DNA from: Gerris lacustris
Lineage: Eukaryota > Arthropoda > Insecta > Hemiptera > Gerridae
Assembly: GCA_951217055.1 (NCBI GenBank)
Contig: OX578282.1
Coordinates: 41,964,329-42,028,328 of the forward strand
Direction: 5' to 3'
Length of the DNA stretch: 64,000 bases
Position 1 is the first letter of the stretch. Every line of letters begins with the position of its first letter. Position numbers and translations under genes: made by a program. Below are positions 22,576 to 34,594 of the stretch, one piece after another. The notes under the pieces are model-generated. The model had not been told where the DNA came from. It made no database searches and saw nothing but the letters and a program-made list of their open reading frames with translations.

Positions 22576-24264
22576 CTTTTATTTGAGGACTGGTGTACTA
22601 ATATGATTATTAGATATTTTTTAGGAACTATTTGATATGTTTGTATAAATTTGTAGTTAAAACGTAGAATTGTTTAATAACTTGGGACATGCTTCACGAC
22701 TAAGAAATCGTATATTGCAATTTGTATTGAACAGGCAAACTAATAAAACATATCTTCCACCCCAGTGGTTCGAAAACACTTCGTTTAGATGTTAATTAAA
22801 TAATTAAAATAACGAATATTAATTGCGAAAAGATTCAACGCATAAGAATTTTTTTTAAAAAAATGTAGGATCTGATTCCGTCGCTGGGTATTCGAAATCG
22901 GCTCTGAGTTTTTACTTAATATGAGTCGGGTAATATTTTTTTTTTTTTTTTCAATTATACAATTAGTCTTATCAATTTCGTTTGCAAGAACTTGAATTCC
23001 AAAAAATGAAGTCGCTTTAAAAACTCCTGTAGAAGAAATATAAATCGATAAAAACTACTATCTTGACTGGGATCCGAAACAGGATTTGGGAAAATTACGT
23101 TTTAATATGTTAATATAATAAAGCGAGGTTTAAATTAAAATATTTTGATACCCAAGACTTCTATCCTTCTCCAACCTTACTACTACTTATGACGGGAACC
23201 TCTACATATTGTACTGATTGAGTGGCCACACTCATTTTACCCCTACAAATTTGAAATACCCTGATAAGAACAACATAAGCTTAGAAATATCTTTAGCGAC
23301 AATGAAGTTAATAAATTCACTGTCAAACTTATTATTAATTATAAATTCTTTTCCTTAGAATCAGCACTGGATGGTTTACATTTTTTACACATTACTAGCT
23401 CCTTAATAAAAAAAATGGCCCTATCACACAATAGGCTATTCGCGCATGCGCTCAGCAATTTATTTTTGCGCATGTCATCAAATGTTGTTTATGGGTGTGT
23501 CCATTTCTTTAGCTGTTGATTGTTTTACAACATTACGTAATACGCTCACAGATGTTTTAACTACTCAAAAAGCAGTAATAACGTAGACATATTATACTAA
23601 ATATTATTTGAGTGGCCACACTCTTATTAATACAACTTTCAGCAAAGAAAGAAAAGAAATTAATTGAAAATTTGAATAATGATTTCTCATGCGAGTTCAA
23701 TTTTATAGGACATTAAAGATATTATTAATATTCATTTTTAAAAAAATGTAAAATGCATAAACAAAATTATTTGTAAAAAAAATATATATTTAATCCAATA
23801 AAAAAAATAAACATAACTTTGCCGGGTATCTTTAATAAAAATGAAATCATCTCCGAGTAAATTAATTAATGGCGAAGGAAGCTTGTATAATCTATCCTAA
23901 ATTAATAAGCCACATTAAGTACAAACCTGGTCATACTTTGGTTGTGTGCATCAAGCTAATATAAACTAACCTCTAACCACATCTAACCTAATCTACATTC
24001 TGCACATGTCTATAAATAGGGTTAAGCGAGATCAGGTGATAAACCTGAAGATGGTGACGTTTCTACTCTTCGTTAACTAATAATCACGTCATGAATTAAT
24101 AAAACCGGAGAAATAATGGTAAACAAATTAAAAATGCGAAAAAAATAAATACGTCCGATACAACTCGTACATTATTCTCGTATACAAAAACAAAATTACT
24201 TCTTCCAGTGTTATTCTATTTGTTAGTTGTTTCGGGTTTTCTTTATTACGTTATTATCATTGAC
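22576..24264. other. Intron 1, unassigned AT-rich part
   Basis: A short palindrome-rich piece with GCGCATGCGC occurs at about 23452-23478. Around 24046 is CCTGAAGATGGTGACGTTTC, a motif often seen at the 3' ends of retroelement-derived repeats. No coding feature is visible. Confidence 0.35.
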
Positions 24265-24735
24265 CAATTTATCAAAATGAGACCCACAAGAAATAATCTC
24301 TCCCCGGCGGGAAATCGAAAACGATCTTTCACCCCTTGCTATTATAGATATTTTCTCTGGAAATAGATTTTTCCCAGGAAAACGACTTATGTATGGTTGG
24401 AAGTCTTGCTTAAATGGACTAAATTTTAGAATTGTATAATACAAATCGCCGGGACCTATTTTTTTCAGACTCGATCACGGAAAAAAGAAAACAATTTAGC
24501 TGCAGGGAATGATTTTTCTGAACATGTATGCTAAATTTTATCGAAATTGGTTCCAGCAGTTTAGGCTTCACGCTTTATCACAGACTTAATATACGGCAGA
24601 TAGTCAAATTCTTTTTTATAAAACACTCTTTTGGACTCGGGGACACTATAAACGTGTAAATCTATCAAAATTTTAAAAACAAAATTTTCACGCCATCACA
24701 ATACTTCCCCTCTATATATATGTACTACGTAAATA
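24265..24735 (-). repeat. Family-B dispersed repeat, minus orientation
   Basis: Conserved blocks appear in inverted family order: CCCCGGCGGGAAATCGAAAACG (T-arm-like part), AGATTTTTCCCAGGAAAACG, GATTTTTCTGAACATGTATG, TTTTGGACTCGGGGAC, AACGTGTAAATC and CACGCCATCACAATACTT. The copy is moderately diverged. The 73-residue minus frame at 24223-24444 lies in it and is a shadow. Confidence 0.7.
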
Positions 24736-24944
24736 AGAAAGTAAAAAACTAGCTGGGACTCAAGAGACTCGATCCCGGAACTCCTGTTATTGAGCAGATC
24801 TTAAGTATAGCATCAATATTTAAACAGGACTTGTTTGTCTCTCGAAATTTGTATAATACTATATAAAATACTACTACTAATAGTATTACTCTAATATAAT
24901 ACTACAGGACGGGGTTCGCCGGCTTTATAATTCTACTCTATGTA

Positions 24945-25035
24945 ATTATCAATGAGATTCAAACCATACACCCGTGTCGATGTAAGGACCTTAGTTTTAC
25001 GCTAACAATTCGGCTACGCCGACCCACTGTAATTT
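24945..25035 (-). repeat. tRNA-derived SINE-like head
   Basis: Read on the minus strand it starts GTGGGTCGGCGTAGCCGAATTG (A-box-like) and continues to ATGGTTTGAATCTCATTG (B-box-like) about 50 bp later, the spacing of a tRNA gene promoter. A true tRNA fold is not evident. Confidence 0.45.
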
Positions 25036-25964
25036 TGTGTAAATATGTTTTGAGTAGAGTGTAATGTTAGAATGAGTGAGAGAGAGAAAGGAATAAAGAG
25101 ATTATATAATATTCTGTAGACAGAAGACAGTTATAAAGCGGGTTTTCCCGGGTAGGTACAAACGACGCACGGCGTAAAGTTATGGCAGGGATAAAAAACC
25201 AGCTGGGAAATACCTATAAATATTTTAAAAATGTGAATTATATATTGTTATTTTTAATTATTGATGTATAACTAAAATGTTGTCATAGTTCCTAATAAAC
25301 TAGAATCATAATAATGAGAAGGAACATTTTTCGAGTAATTTTCTTGACGGACATGGAATAGGAAAAGCCGTAAAATTAAATGAGAACTATTGACGCATAG
25401 TTTTTTAAGGATAACTAAATGTACCCTAATGTCGTCTCTAATTAACTATTTTTAAGGAAAATAGTTGATCGTGACAAAAGACAACTACATACATACTTTT
25501 AAATAAAAATAAAATTCACTTGACTGAAGAAACTATTTGTAAAAAAAGATATAAACATTTATTGAAAGCTCCCTACAGCTACTCTAATTTGTCCCAGATA
25601 AAACCGTTTGTTGATACCAATATGCTTATAGTAACTACTCTTATTTCTACCAAGAGAAGCCCCGTTTAGATCAATAGTACTTCGGTAACTACTTTAATAT
25701 TTCAAAGAGAGGATACTTTCTATTTATGAAACATCAATAAAATAGTTTCAAGCATCTATTTTATAATTGCTATGACTCAACTAGTTGATGGTAATTACTC
25801 TACTTTTAGCAAATATTTTAGATTTGCTATGACTAGTGAAAAGTTTACTTTCCTTATAGCAACAATATTAGTTTCTAGGACTGTACTAGTGACAAGTTAG
25901 TTATTACTTTGCTTATAGCAACAATTTTGAGAAGACCGTTTATCATTATGTATGAAGTATCTTT
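25036..25964. other. Intron 1, unassigned
   Basis: A GA-rich patch (25075-25100) is followed by AT-rich sequence with several loosely similar CTTATAGCAACAAT and TAGTGA-type motifs at 25790-25925. I see no gene. Confidence 0.3.
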
Positions 25965-26582
25965 TAAGGCTCGGCCTGACAGAAAGCGGGCTGTCGCAGC
26001 GACAAGCGGGCTGCCGTTTATCGCAGCCCGGTCTACGATATGGGAAAGTGTTTGATTTCTTCTAGTAAACAAGTAGTGCGTTTTGTTTTCATAGAATATT
26101 AAATTGTTATTGAGTATAAGTACAGACAAAGAGCAACTCCTTCTGCTATTAGCGTTACAATGTATAAAGATGAAAAATAAAAGACGATGTTGGGTGCACG
26201 AAATCAATAAGAAGAGAGAAAAACTTGGGGAATACTACCGATTGTGTATTGAAGTACTATAGGATCCTATGAAGATATTTTTTTAAAAGTATTTTCCTAC
26301 GTTTGAGAAATTGATAAAATTAAAAGTGCATATCGAACTAGATAAAAATGTGTGTCGAACAAATACGATTATTTGCACTCCGTTCGACCACTCATTGGGC
26401 CAGGACGGGTATCGTGTCGCGCGATAAATATGTATATAATTTTGTAAAACTAGACCGCTTGTCGCAACAGACGGGATGCAATCCTGCTCAATATAACCAG
26501 ACCGCCTGTAACCGCGCCGTGACCGCGCAGGTGTTTGCTTGTCACCGCGACAGAACGTTTTCTGTGCTGGCTGAGCCTTTAA
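25965..26582. mobile_element. Possible MITE with GC-rich imperfect inverted ends
   Basis: The left end AAGGCTCGGCCTGACAGAAA and the complement of the right end (AAAGGCTCAGCCAGCACAGA) pair imperfectly. Both are followed inward by CTGTCGC and GACAAGC blocks. The ends are GC-rich in contrast to the AT-rich centre. No reliable target duplication was found. The frames at 25875-26207 and 26348-26641 fall largely inside it and are not called as genes. Confidence 0.45.
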
Positions 26583-29500
26583 ATTTTACTTTTTACGCAT
26601 TGTTATATTATCATTGTTATAACGCTACGACATGTTATTAAGAAGAATTGTTAAATGTAATACAAAGCTAAAACATAATGTACAAAAACGAACGTGTATT
26701 TATATCTTATAAATACGAGAATATACAGATAACATAATTTATTATTTAATTATTGACTAAACAACACCTAGACGTAGAGGTTTAGTATATGGATGCGGAT
26801 TACCCTGTCGTGGTCAATTTAATATTCATAAGCTAACATTAACCTCCTATATTGCTACATCGCATATGAGTTCCAAATTTTAGAGGAGGGGCGTTGCAAC
26901 GGCTTCTTTTACCACATAGACAGGGGCACCTAATTCAGCAAAGGAAATTAATATCCTCCATTATTCAGGGTTAGTCTAGAGTCGAGGTCTGGAACAAACC
27001 TTGGTAATATTAAAGGACGGTAATGAATGCCGTCTTGCCTCTAGCTACCTTTTAATATAATTCTATAGGTATAGGGAATTTGGTCCATTCAATACGTATT
27101 ATTCTAAAGACCCTAACTGATCAAATATTTACAATTGGTCGCGCTTATCTATCAGTCGTATTAAAACATTTACTATTTATATGTATCATAACAATGAATA
27201 AAACACTTCAAGAAAACATGGTCAGTTTATTGTTCCAATACCATCAAAATATCAAACATCTAAATAAAGATCAGTTTTGACCACATAAATAATTTTTCAT
27301 CAATTCAATCAATAATAAACAAAATAAATATATATTATTTAGTTCTATTTAAGACTACATATATAATCAAACATTTGGTATTAGTAGAACGACAATTAAA
27401 TGGCTAGTAGACTTATATTCGCAAATGGGGGATTACAAAAACTAAACTACAAACTTATTTCTTGAATCTTAACTCTTGAACTTATTTCTTGGGTCTAAGG
27501 ACCCAGGACCGAAGAACGGTGAAGAAGAGTCCACCGCCCTTGCCCTGAACCTAGGACCACTAGGTAGGAGGTTGAGTCGCCGATAGTCGACCAAGGGGCG
27601 CACCCTATAGGGTGGCAACATCCCGTGTGAACGCTATCTTGATCATTGGGTCGGCCCTATTAAGGAACAGGCTTTTGCGATATTTCGACTTCTTAGATCC
27701 TTCTAAACCTTACTAGAAGATTAAATTTAGTAGTCAATAAGATAACTTATTCTGTTAGTTATCGCATTTACTCATATTTCCACAATTTTCTTCTTTTCCT
27801 ACATAATAAACAGATTCACATTGAAAACGACGAGAATTTAAAACTGCAAAGATCAATTTTTAATTATATTTTGGGGCAGCATAGTGGCTATTCCTAGCAG
27901 CGTTTCGAATTTTTTGTCTTTTCCCCAACTTTAATATTACTTAACTTTATTTCACAGACATAGACAACTATTATTATTAATTTTCTATATACCTTACATT
28001 CCTAACTTTTATCACCAACAGACAGGCTTCAAAGTAAAAAAAAGAATAAAACAAATTAGCACTTTTTTTTATTTTTATTTGTTAAGATGAAAGGTTTTTA
28101 AAAACTCTTCAAGACAAATAGATTTGGATCTCGAAAGTGAAAACAATGCTTCGATGGTGCAAAAGATGACTATGATTATAACGCTAAAAAATGCGAACAC
28201 AATCACTAATTTAAAAAAAGACTATCAAATTTCTAAGTTGTCATAAAACAATGTACTGATGTAACCTATTTGAAGATAAGGTGTATAGAATCTAAGCTGG
28301 AATTAGTCCAGGATTAAAACGATGCCTTCAGTCTGAGATTAAAGAACCAATTTTGAGTTAATAGATACAGGATAATAAAATCAATAATTAAAACACCATT
28401 GGCATCAACATATTATTGAAGAGAGACAGCCAATAAGAACTTTACTCCACCGTCGAGGTTCGAACCAGCGCTCTTACCAATTGAGAAAAAAGTTTATATT
28501 AAGTAAAGTAACTTATTAAGATTATATAAGTATTCCAATCCATAATACAATTTTTATTTTTCAATTTAAACTATTCACGATCTTATCCCTCAAATGGTTC
28601 TAAATTAAATCAATACATTTGTTAAGAAGTCACAGTAAACACAAGGTATTGTCAAACATTTGGAAATCGGATGCCGAGTAGAAGAGAACCAAAGGAAACC
28701 CGTCCCTTGCCATTGATAATAGAAAATCGAGTGAAAGACTCCCCTGTCAACCCAGAATAGCCTCGTTATCAATATTCTACTTGCCAGGAATAATAATTAA
28801 TTATTTTTACTTTCTCTTTATACAGAAAGAAAGTAAGGTGATATCAAACTGAATTTCTAGGATCGAGTCCAAACAAAAAAAAAAAAAACGGTGCATATTT
28901 TAAATTAAAGGCAAATAATGATGTTCTTAATGATGAAATAAATAAATCGAACATAAATAAAAGGCTCGAAATTGTATTTTTCCGCATGAATAAAACATTT
29001 TCAGTTACTTTGTGGGATAACGTTGACAAACACTTATTTTTTCTTAAAAAGTAAAAGCAGTTTTTAGAGCAAGATAAACGAAACCATTTTCACATCTCGT
29101 AAATTAACTTCTGCACTGGAGTTGAGAGCTGAACTAAAGAGTTCGACTAAAACTTGAGAAAAATAGTTTCATTTCAACGTCAAAAACTTCTTGAATAGAC
29201 TCCCATAAATAATATAAGATAACGAAAATGGAAATGAAAAAGTAAAATATAAATTTGAGACTTGTTGAATAAAAGATAAATTTAAAATTTCTTTAAACTT
29301 GGAGTAGAAAGGGTATAAAAGTTTTAATTTGCTTTCTTCTTCTTCCTTTTTAAGACAGAATATATCTTGAATCTAAAACGGACAATTTTAAGACACATTT
29401 ATGTAACCATTGTTACATTTTATGTAAACAATGGTTAAGATAATAAAAATCCCGTCAGTGCTTGCCACCGTCAGTGCTACTTAAAAGATTTTTTCCGTCA

Positions 29501-29838
29501 TACAAATTCATATTTCCTATACAAAAATTGTATTTCTTTGTATAATAATTAATATTTCCTATAAATTATTAGATATTTTTTTTTACTAAAATATGTAAAT
29601 AGTCGCACTTTGGAGAAGCAAAGTGGGTATATTATTCTTTAGCTTCTTAGGTATACACTAATTTGGTATGTATTTTTGCCTTATTTTTAGAACCTTTAAT
29701 GGGGGAGCGGGGGCATTTTTTTGCTGTTTGTTTGCATTATTTTAGGGGTAAAATGGCCGACATTTTAAAAACACGATAAATATTTGTGATCTACATTTCA
29801 ATACTTTGAAATGATACACCACTCAAAAATTACAAAAA
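26583..29838. other. Intron 1, mostly unassigned
   Basis: At 27480-27700 there is an unusually GC-rich block (CCAGGACCGAAGAACGG, GGTTGAGTCGCCGATAGTCG, CACCCTATAGGGTGGC) that may be the end of a retroelement, but I could not place it. At 28445-28490, on the minus strand, GGTAAGAGCGCTGGTTCGAACC is a collapsed tRNA-like piece. No protein-coding sequence is supported. Confidence 0.35.
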
Positions 29839-30459
29839 TAGACTGCCAATTGGTGTGGCATATAGCTTCCTCGCATCCTATCACGTACATTATAGACTTT
29901 ATACTTTACAAGCCATTATTGTCTATTTTGTCAAATTGTTTCCCCCGTTTTTTTTTTTTTTTTTTTTTTTTTTTAATCTGTCAAAATTGTTTGGATTTTT
30001 TACATAAATTAAAGTATCAATTAAGCAAAAGTTAAAGATCGCAGACGGTTCAAATTAATCTAGGGCTATCTGCGGACTACTTTCGACAAACCATCAAAAT
30101 TTCATAAAAATCAGTTCAGTACTTTTGAAGATATAGGTGTCAATAAATGTATGATTGTGCGCATGTGGAAGAGAAACAAATCGCTGAAGGTTGAAGCTTA
30201 TATGGGACCATCAATGAGGTAATTATGACCTACCATCCAAATTTCATTAAAATAGGACGTGTAGTTTTTAAGATATGTTGGTTCGCAAAAATTGAACGAC
30301 AGACCGACGGACCGACAGACAGGCACGGAACCAAAAATGTTCCCTGATGTCTGAAACGGATTTCTGTCTTGGAATTTTTGAAATCGGAGACCTAAAAATT
30401 TTTCGTTCTGAAGAACGATCGCATAGCTTCCGTTACCTTAGGTAAGTTCGGAAGCAAAA
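29839..30459 (+). repeat. Family-A dispersed repeat, near full-length copy
   Basis: It opens with TAGACTGCCAATTGGTGTGG and CATATAGCTTCCTCGCATCC. It contains a long T run (29949-29974), TATATGGGACCATCAATG, and CGACAGACCGACGGACCGAC, and closes with the terminal hairpin and A run. There are no terminal inverted repeats, no pol III boxes and no ORF. It defines the family: about 620 bp, with conserved ends. Confidence 0.85.
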
Positions 30460-30938
30460 TATAAAATATTGCGATCAGTTCACAATTTCTCGCTGATCGA
30501 TAAAATTTTAAGTGTTTAAGTTAATATTTTTTTGTTTCTGGGCAAAGAAGTTTAACTTTCAAAAGTTTAATTTCAAATCTCTAGCTACAGTAAGTCGGAA
30601 GATATACTCCAAGATGCGATGGACGGACGGACGAACTACCAAAAGCATAATGGTTTCTAAGATGGCCTCGAGACACTAAAAAGAGGGGACTTAAGAAAGC
30701 CAAGTCTTTGCCTGTTCTTAAAGCCATTTCGAGTTGTAAGAGAATTAAACAGTGCCTCTTTGAAAAATTTATAATAACACATTTATTATAATGGGGCTAT
30801 GGGAGTCATCGTCAAATTGAGAGGCGGTGCGTAAAAAATGGCCCGCCTCTCAATTTTGAGGGTTGAGGGTTGGGGGAAAGGGATTTAAATATTATGTCTT
30901 TTATTTATTTAAACTATGTTATTTAATTAATTAATAAA
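30460..30938. other. Intron 1, spacer between two family-A copies
   Basis: No gene is present. GCGATGGACGGACGGACGAAC at 30616 and GGGTTGAGGGTTGGGGGAAAG-type sequence near 30850-30880 are simple-sequence-like. Confidence 0.35.
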
Positions 30939-31548
30939 TAGACTGCCAGTTGGTGTGGCACATAGCTTCCTCGCATCCTATCCACGTACTTTATTGGTTT
31001 TATACTATTACAAGCTATTATTGCCTAATTTGTCTAATTGTTCCCCCGTTTTATTAACCTGTCAAAATTGTTTGGAGTTTTTACACAAAAATTAAAGTAT
31101 CAATGTTGGCATAGTTAAAGAGCGCAGATGGTTTAAATTTATCTAGGGCTATGTGCGGACTTCTTTCAATAAACTATACAATTTTCATTCAAATCAGATA
31201 AGTACTTTTGAAGCTATAGGTGTAAATAAATGTATGTTTGTGCGCATGTGGAAGAGAAACAAATTAGCGCAAAAGGTTGAAACTTATATGGGACCAACAA
31301 TGGGCTAAGTAAGATCTACCATCCGAATTTCATTAAAATCGGACGTGTAATTTTTAAGATATGTTGGCTCGCAAAAATTGAACGACAGACCGACGGACCG
31401 ACAGACAGACACGGAACCGAAAATGTTCCCTGATGCCTGAAACGGATTTCTGTCTTGGAATTTTTGAAATCGGAGACATAAATTTTTTTCGTTCTTCAGA
31501 ACGATCACATAGCTTCCGTTACCTTCGGTAAGCTCGGAAGCAAAAAAA
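30939..31548 (+). repeat. Family-A dispersed repeat, near full-length copy
   Basis: It begins TAGACTGCCAGTTGGTGTGG and ends with GCTTCCGTTACCTTCGG, AAGCTCGGAAGC and an A run. It is closely similar along its length to the copy at 29839-30459 and in the same orientation, 480 bp downstream of it. The minus-strand frame at 31305-31508 is a shadow. Confidence 0.85.
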
Positions 31549-32120
31549 TATAACTATTAAAATAATAAAACTGGCAGGGCCATGTCAAAGACTAAAAAAA
31601 CTAAACATATTCTAAATTATATTAGTGATATTTTATCAATACCAAACTTCATGTTTTCATCAATTCAAATGTTTTTAGATTTGTCCATTCTAAACCATTA
31701 TGGACAGGATCAATTTAAAAAATAAAATAGAAGTTATATCTATAATCTATAAAAAGATCAAGAGATCGCTTTAAAATTGTAAACACTGGAGAGATATGTA
31801 AGAAGGAAGGTAGTCCGCTTGTAGGTTAAGGCCGCTAAAACAGAGGTACTACAATATATTACACTACAATATACCCTCATCTGACCTTCAGGAATACTTT
31901 CTACTACAGCTCCTAACTGCAGCCAACCCAACACACTGACTGACTGACTACAGCCTATTAGCCAATCAGCTGACTACACTTCTACCAACCATAACAATGT
32001 CCTTAGCTAATACAATCACCTCATTACACGCAGCGGCGCAGCGGTCTAACAGAAAAACATTTTTAGTATATAAAAGCAATTACTAATATGACATTAATCA
32101 TTAATATGCAATTTCATTAT
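31549..32120. other. Intron 1, unassigned
   Basis: There is a CTGACTGACTGACTACAGCC simple patch at about 31938-31960. No gene or repeat family was recognised. Confidence 0.3.
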
Positions 32121-32600
32121 TGCTTCCGAGCTTACCGAAGGTAACGGAAGCATTGTGTTCACTTTTGAGAACGAAAAAATTCTATGCCTCCGATTTTAAA
32201 AATTCCAAGACAGAAATCCGTTTCAGACACCAGGGAACATTTTTGGTCTCGTGTCTGTCTGTCTGTCGGTCTGTGTGTCCGCGAACTTTGAAACGTGTGA
32301 AGATAACTTGAGTAAAAGTAGACCGATTTTGATGAAATTTGGTAGAAATGTTCATTTTACCAATGCCTAGGACGAGTTCGTTAGACAACGATATCGGTCC
32401 AAGCGTTCACGTGCAACGCTCGTGTACTCATGTAAACGTGAACTTCAAATTTAAAATTAGAATTTTAGGTCGGGAAAAAATCTAACTTCGTCTATTCAAT
32501 GAGACAAACATTTTTTTTCAAATACAATTTTTTATTAAAACAAACAGCGACACCGCTATAAAGTGTTAAAGATCGCTGAAACTATTTTTAATGGCCGTTC
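32121..32600 (-). repeat. Family-A variant (subfamily 2), minus orientation
   Basis: It starts with the complementary hairpin TGCTTCCGAGCTTACCGAAGG and shares the CAGGGAACATTTTTGG part of family A. It then diverges into its own body (GCGAACTTTGAAACGTGTG, AGTAGACCGATTTTGATGAA, AACAGCGACACCGCTATAAAG). The same body occurs in opposite orientation at 34595-35172 and decayed at about 51175-51380. Frames at 32120-32388 are shadows. Confidence 0.75.
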
Positions 32601-33313
32601 CCTTCGTTCGTTAATAACCTAATATTAAAAAGATCGGGATGCAAACGAACCCATTACAAGGATAATTCTCAAAGTAGTTGCTCATAATGAAAGTTATTTG
32701 CAGCTGTCAGAGAATCAGTAGCAAAACCAATGCAACTGTTGTAAAAAATAATATAATGGATAAACTAATTATCCAAACCTAAATAAATTAAAACTAATGA
32801 TTCTTTTTTAAAAAAAAAAAATCAAAATAAATAATAAAAGAAACCCTAAGCAATAAATAAAAGAAAACTATTAAAATAACAAGATCCGTAAATAAAATTA
32901 CGATTTTATTTTTTAGTCTAAATAAAAGAAACAATAAGTCAAGTGAGTATAAATATTGGAAACACTAAATATAACAAAACATCGTAAAATTTCATAAAAA
33001 AATAAAAACATTTTAGAAAATGCACCAAGACCAAAGGAAATACAATAATTGTAAAATAAACATATTTGTTTAGAAACATATAGTGCTACTCTTCCATAGT
33101 CACGAAACTTATCTTTCTGTGGAAGCCATTGAAAGAGCGTTTAAGGCTGAAATAGTTATAGTTATTAGTTATTCTCACTTTTCCACGCCACACGTCTCAG
33201 AAATTGTAGCCCTTAAATGCCACTGTCTATTTTTCACATAAATGAGACTATATAATTAGGCTTTTGACTCTTGGCTTTTTGACAATCCTGGAAAAACATT
33301 TAACATTTATTGT
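32601..33313. other. Intron 1, A-rich unassigned stretch
   Basis: No frame or repeat was recognised beyond A runs at 32811-32821. The 3' part may belong to the decayed transposon whose coding remnant starts at 33314. Confidence 0.3.
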
Positions 33314-33700
33314 AATTCTAAAGCTAAAATTATTGGGAAAACATATTCACGCGCATTCACTGCGAGTCATATTTTAAGTGTTTTCGAAAAACAGAAATAT
33401 TTCCATTACGTTATGGCCAATTATGTTACGGACCACCCAAATTCAGAGGAACTATTAAAAAAGACCATTAAGTTCTCTCTAAAATCGGAAAATTTCTCCA
33501 CAAATGAAGAATCACACCAAAATGAAAATTTTAGCGGTGTTACCATTTTACCTGAAGTCGTACAACCCTAAAGCTGATAAGGAAATAATCAAAAAGGAGA
33601 AGAAAGCATGCCAAGATCAGGATAGAAGCATATTGCAATAACTGACGCAACAAGCAACAGAATTGTCTCAGACCAGGAATAGAATATAGTCACAGCCCCC
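33314..33700 (+). pseudogene. pogo/Tigger-like transposase C-terminal remnant
   Basis: A frame of about 85 codons begins SKAKIIGKTYSRAFTASHIL and ends VTILPEVVQP with a stop at 33569-33571. The 'GKxYxRAFTxxxIxSxF' pattern matches the region downstream of the DDE domain in pogo/Tigger-like transposases, where intact proteins read 'GKAFxKAFTPxNIxSGFRxTGIxP'. The later 'PEVVQP' followed, past the stop, by KEIIKKEKKACQ matches the basic 'PEVVRPxPKAxPRKxxxRxRxK' tail. The TGIxP segment is altered and the upstream catalytic domain is not visible. This is a dead copy. Confidence 0.6.
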
Positions 33701-34134
33701 GGCCATTTCTTCTAGTTCACGTTGTCTCTCGCGTGGAACAACATGTGCACCCCTGAAGATCTCATCAGTATTGGAGGTGAAACGTCGCAAAACACATCGA
33801 ACATGACACGGTCACCACCGGAAGCCCTAGAAACCTATGATGACACCAGCTGCGGAAGCCTACGCACTAAGATAAATGTAATTTACATACATACAATGTA
33901 TTCAATTTATGTCAGAAAGGATTTTTTTGTGAGAAATTAAATGTTTATTATTATAGGCTAGGTTAAATAAAAGTGAGTTACCGTGTTTTTTAATTTTTAA
34001 AAAAGGGATCCAAGATACAACAGTCTCCCGTATTTTATATAGCCTCGTAGTATACAATATAATAGTAACAACGCTAAAAGTTGTCAATTTGGTAAATCCC
34101 CTGTCTGTCTGTCTTTCGATCAATTTTTTGTCTG
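33701..34134. other. Intron 1, unassigned
   Basis: Near 33752-33790 the sequence CCTGAAGATCTCATCAG followed by GGAGGTGAAACGTCGC resembles a motif repeated at 45293-45333. Both may be ends of a retroelement family. The frames at 33722-33940 and 33902-34138 are not convincing. Confidence 0.35.
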
Positions 34135-34594
34135 CCAATTATGAATTAAAGTATCAATTTAGCAAAATGTAAAGAGTGCAGACGGTTGAAATTAATTTGG
34201 GGCTATATATGGGCAACTTTCGACACCATCCAAAATTTCATAATAAGCAGTTGAGTACTTTTGAAGATATATGTGTAAATAAATGTATGCTTGTGCGCAT
34301 GTGGAAGATAAAAAAATGGGCGCAGAAGGTTGAAACTTATATGGGGCCAACAATGGGCTAATGATGACCTACCATTTATATTTCATTAAAATCGGAAGAG
34401 TAGTTTTTAAGATATGTTATTTCGCAGAAATACGGTAATGGATTGTTTATCTTTTTCCTACTACAAAATCTAGAAAACGGTTTGTCTCACTTCAAACATG
34501 CATAGGACCTTTTTGTGCAGAATTATGTGAAAAATATTTTTGGTAATAACACTTTTCTTCAAAAAAATAAACCGTTTTGCGTAAAAAGTAAAAA
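34135..34594 (+). repeat. Copy of the 56-57 kb palindrome arm (family A subfamily 3), first part
   Basis: The body (ATGAATTAAAGTATCAATTTAG, GAGTGCAGACGGTTGAAATTA, CTTATATGGGGCCAACAATG) is shared with family A. After TATTTCGCAGAAATAC it continues with the block 'CTCACTTCAAACATGCATAGG ... CCGTTTTGCGTAAAAAG' seen in both arms of the palindrome at 55.9-57.8 kb. The copy is split by the repeat at 34595-35172 and resumes after it. Confidence 0.7.

Noticed and set aside
26348..26641. 97-residue Cys-containing frame
   Set aside because: It lies mainly in the GC-rich end of a probable MITE and has no family motif or Kozak-like start.
30280..30330. GACAGACCGACGGACCGACAGACAGG as a regulatory tandem site or CRISPR-like repeat
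   Set aside because: It is a simple CAGA/CGGA-type run that occurs at the same place in every family-A copy; no spacers, no array.
29839..30459. Family A as a Helitron, because of the 3' hairpin
   Set aside because: There is no CTRR end after the hairpin and no 5' TC; the copy ends in an A run.
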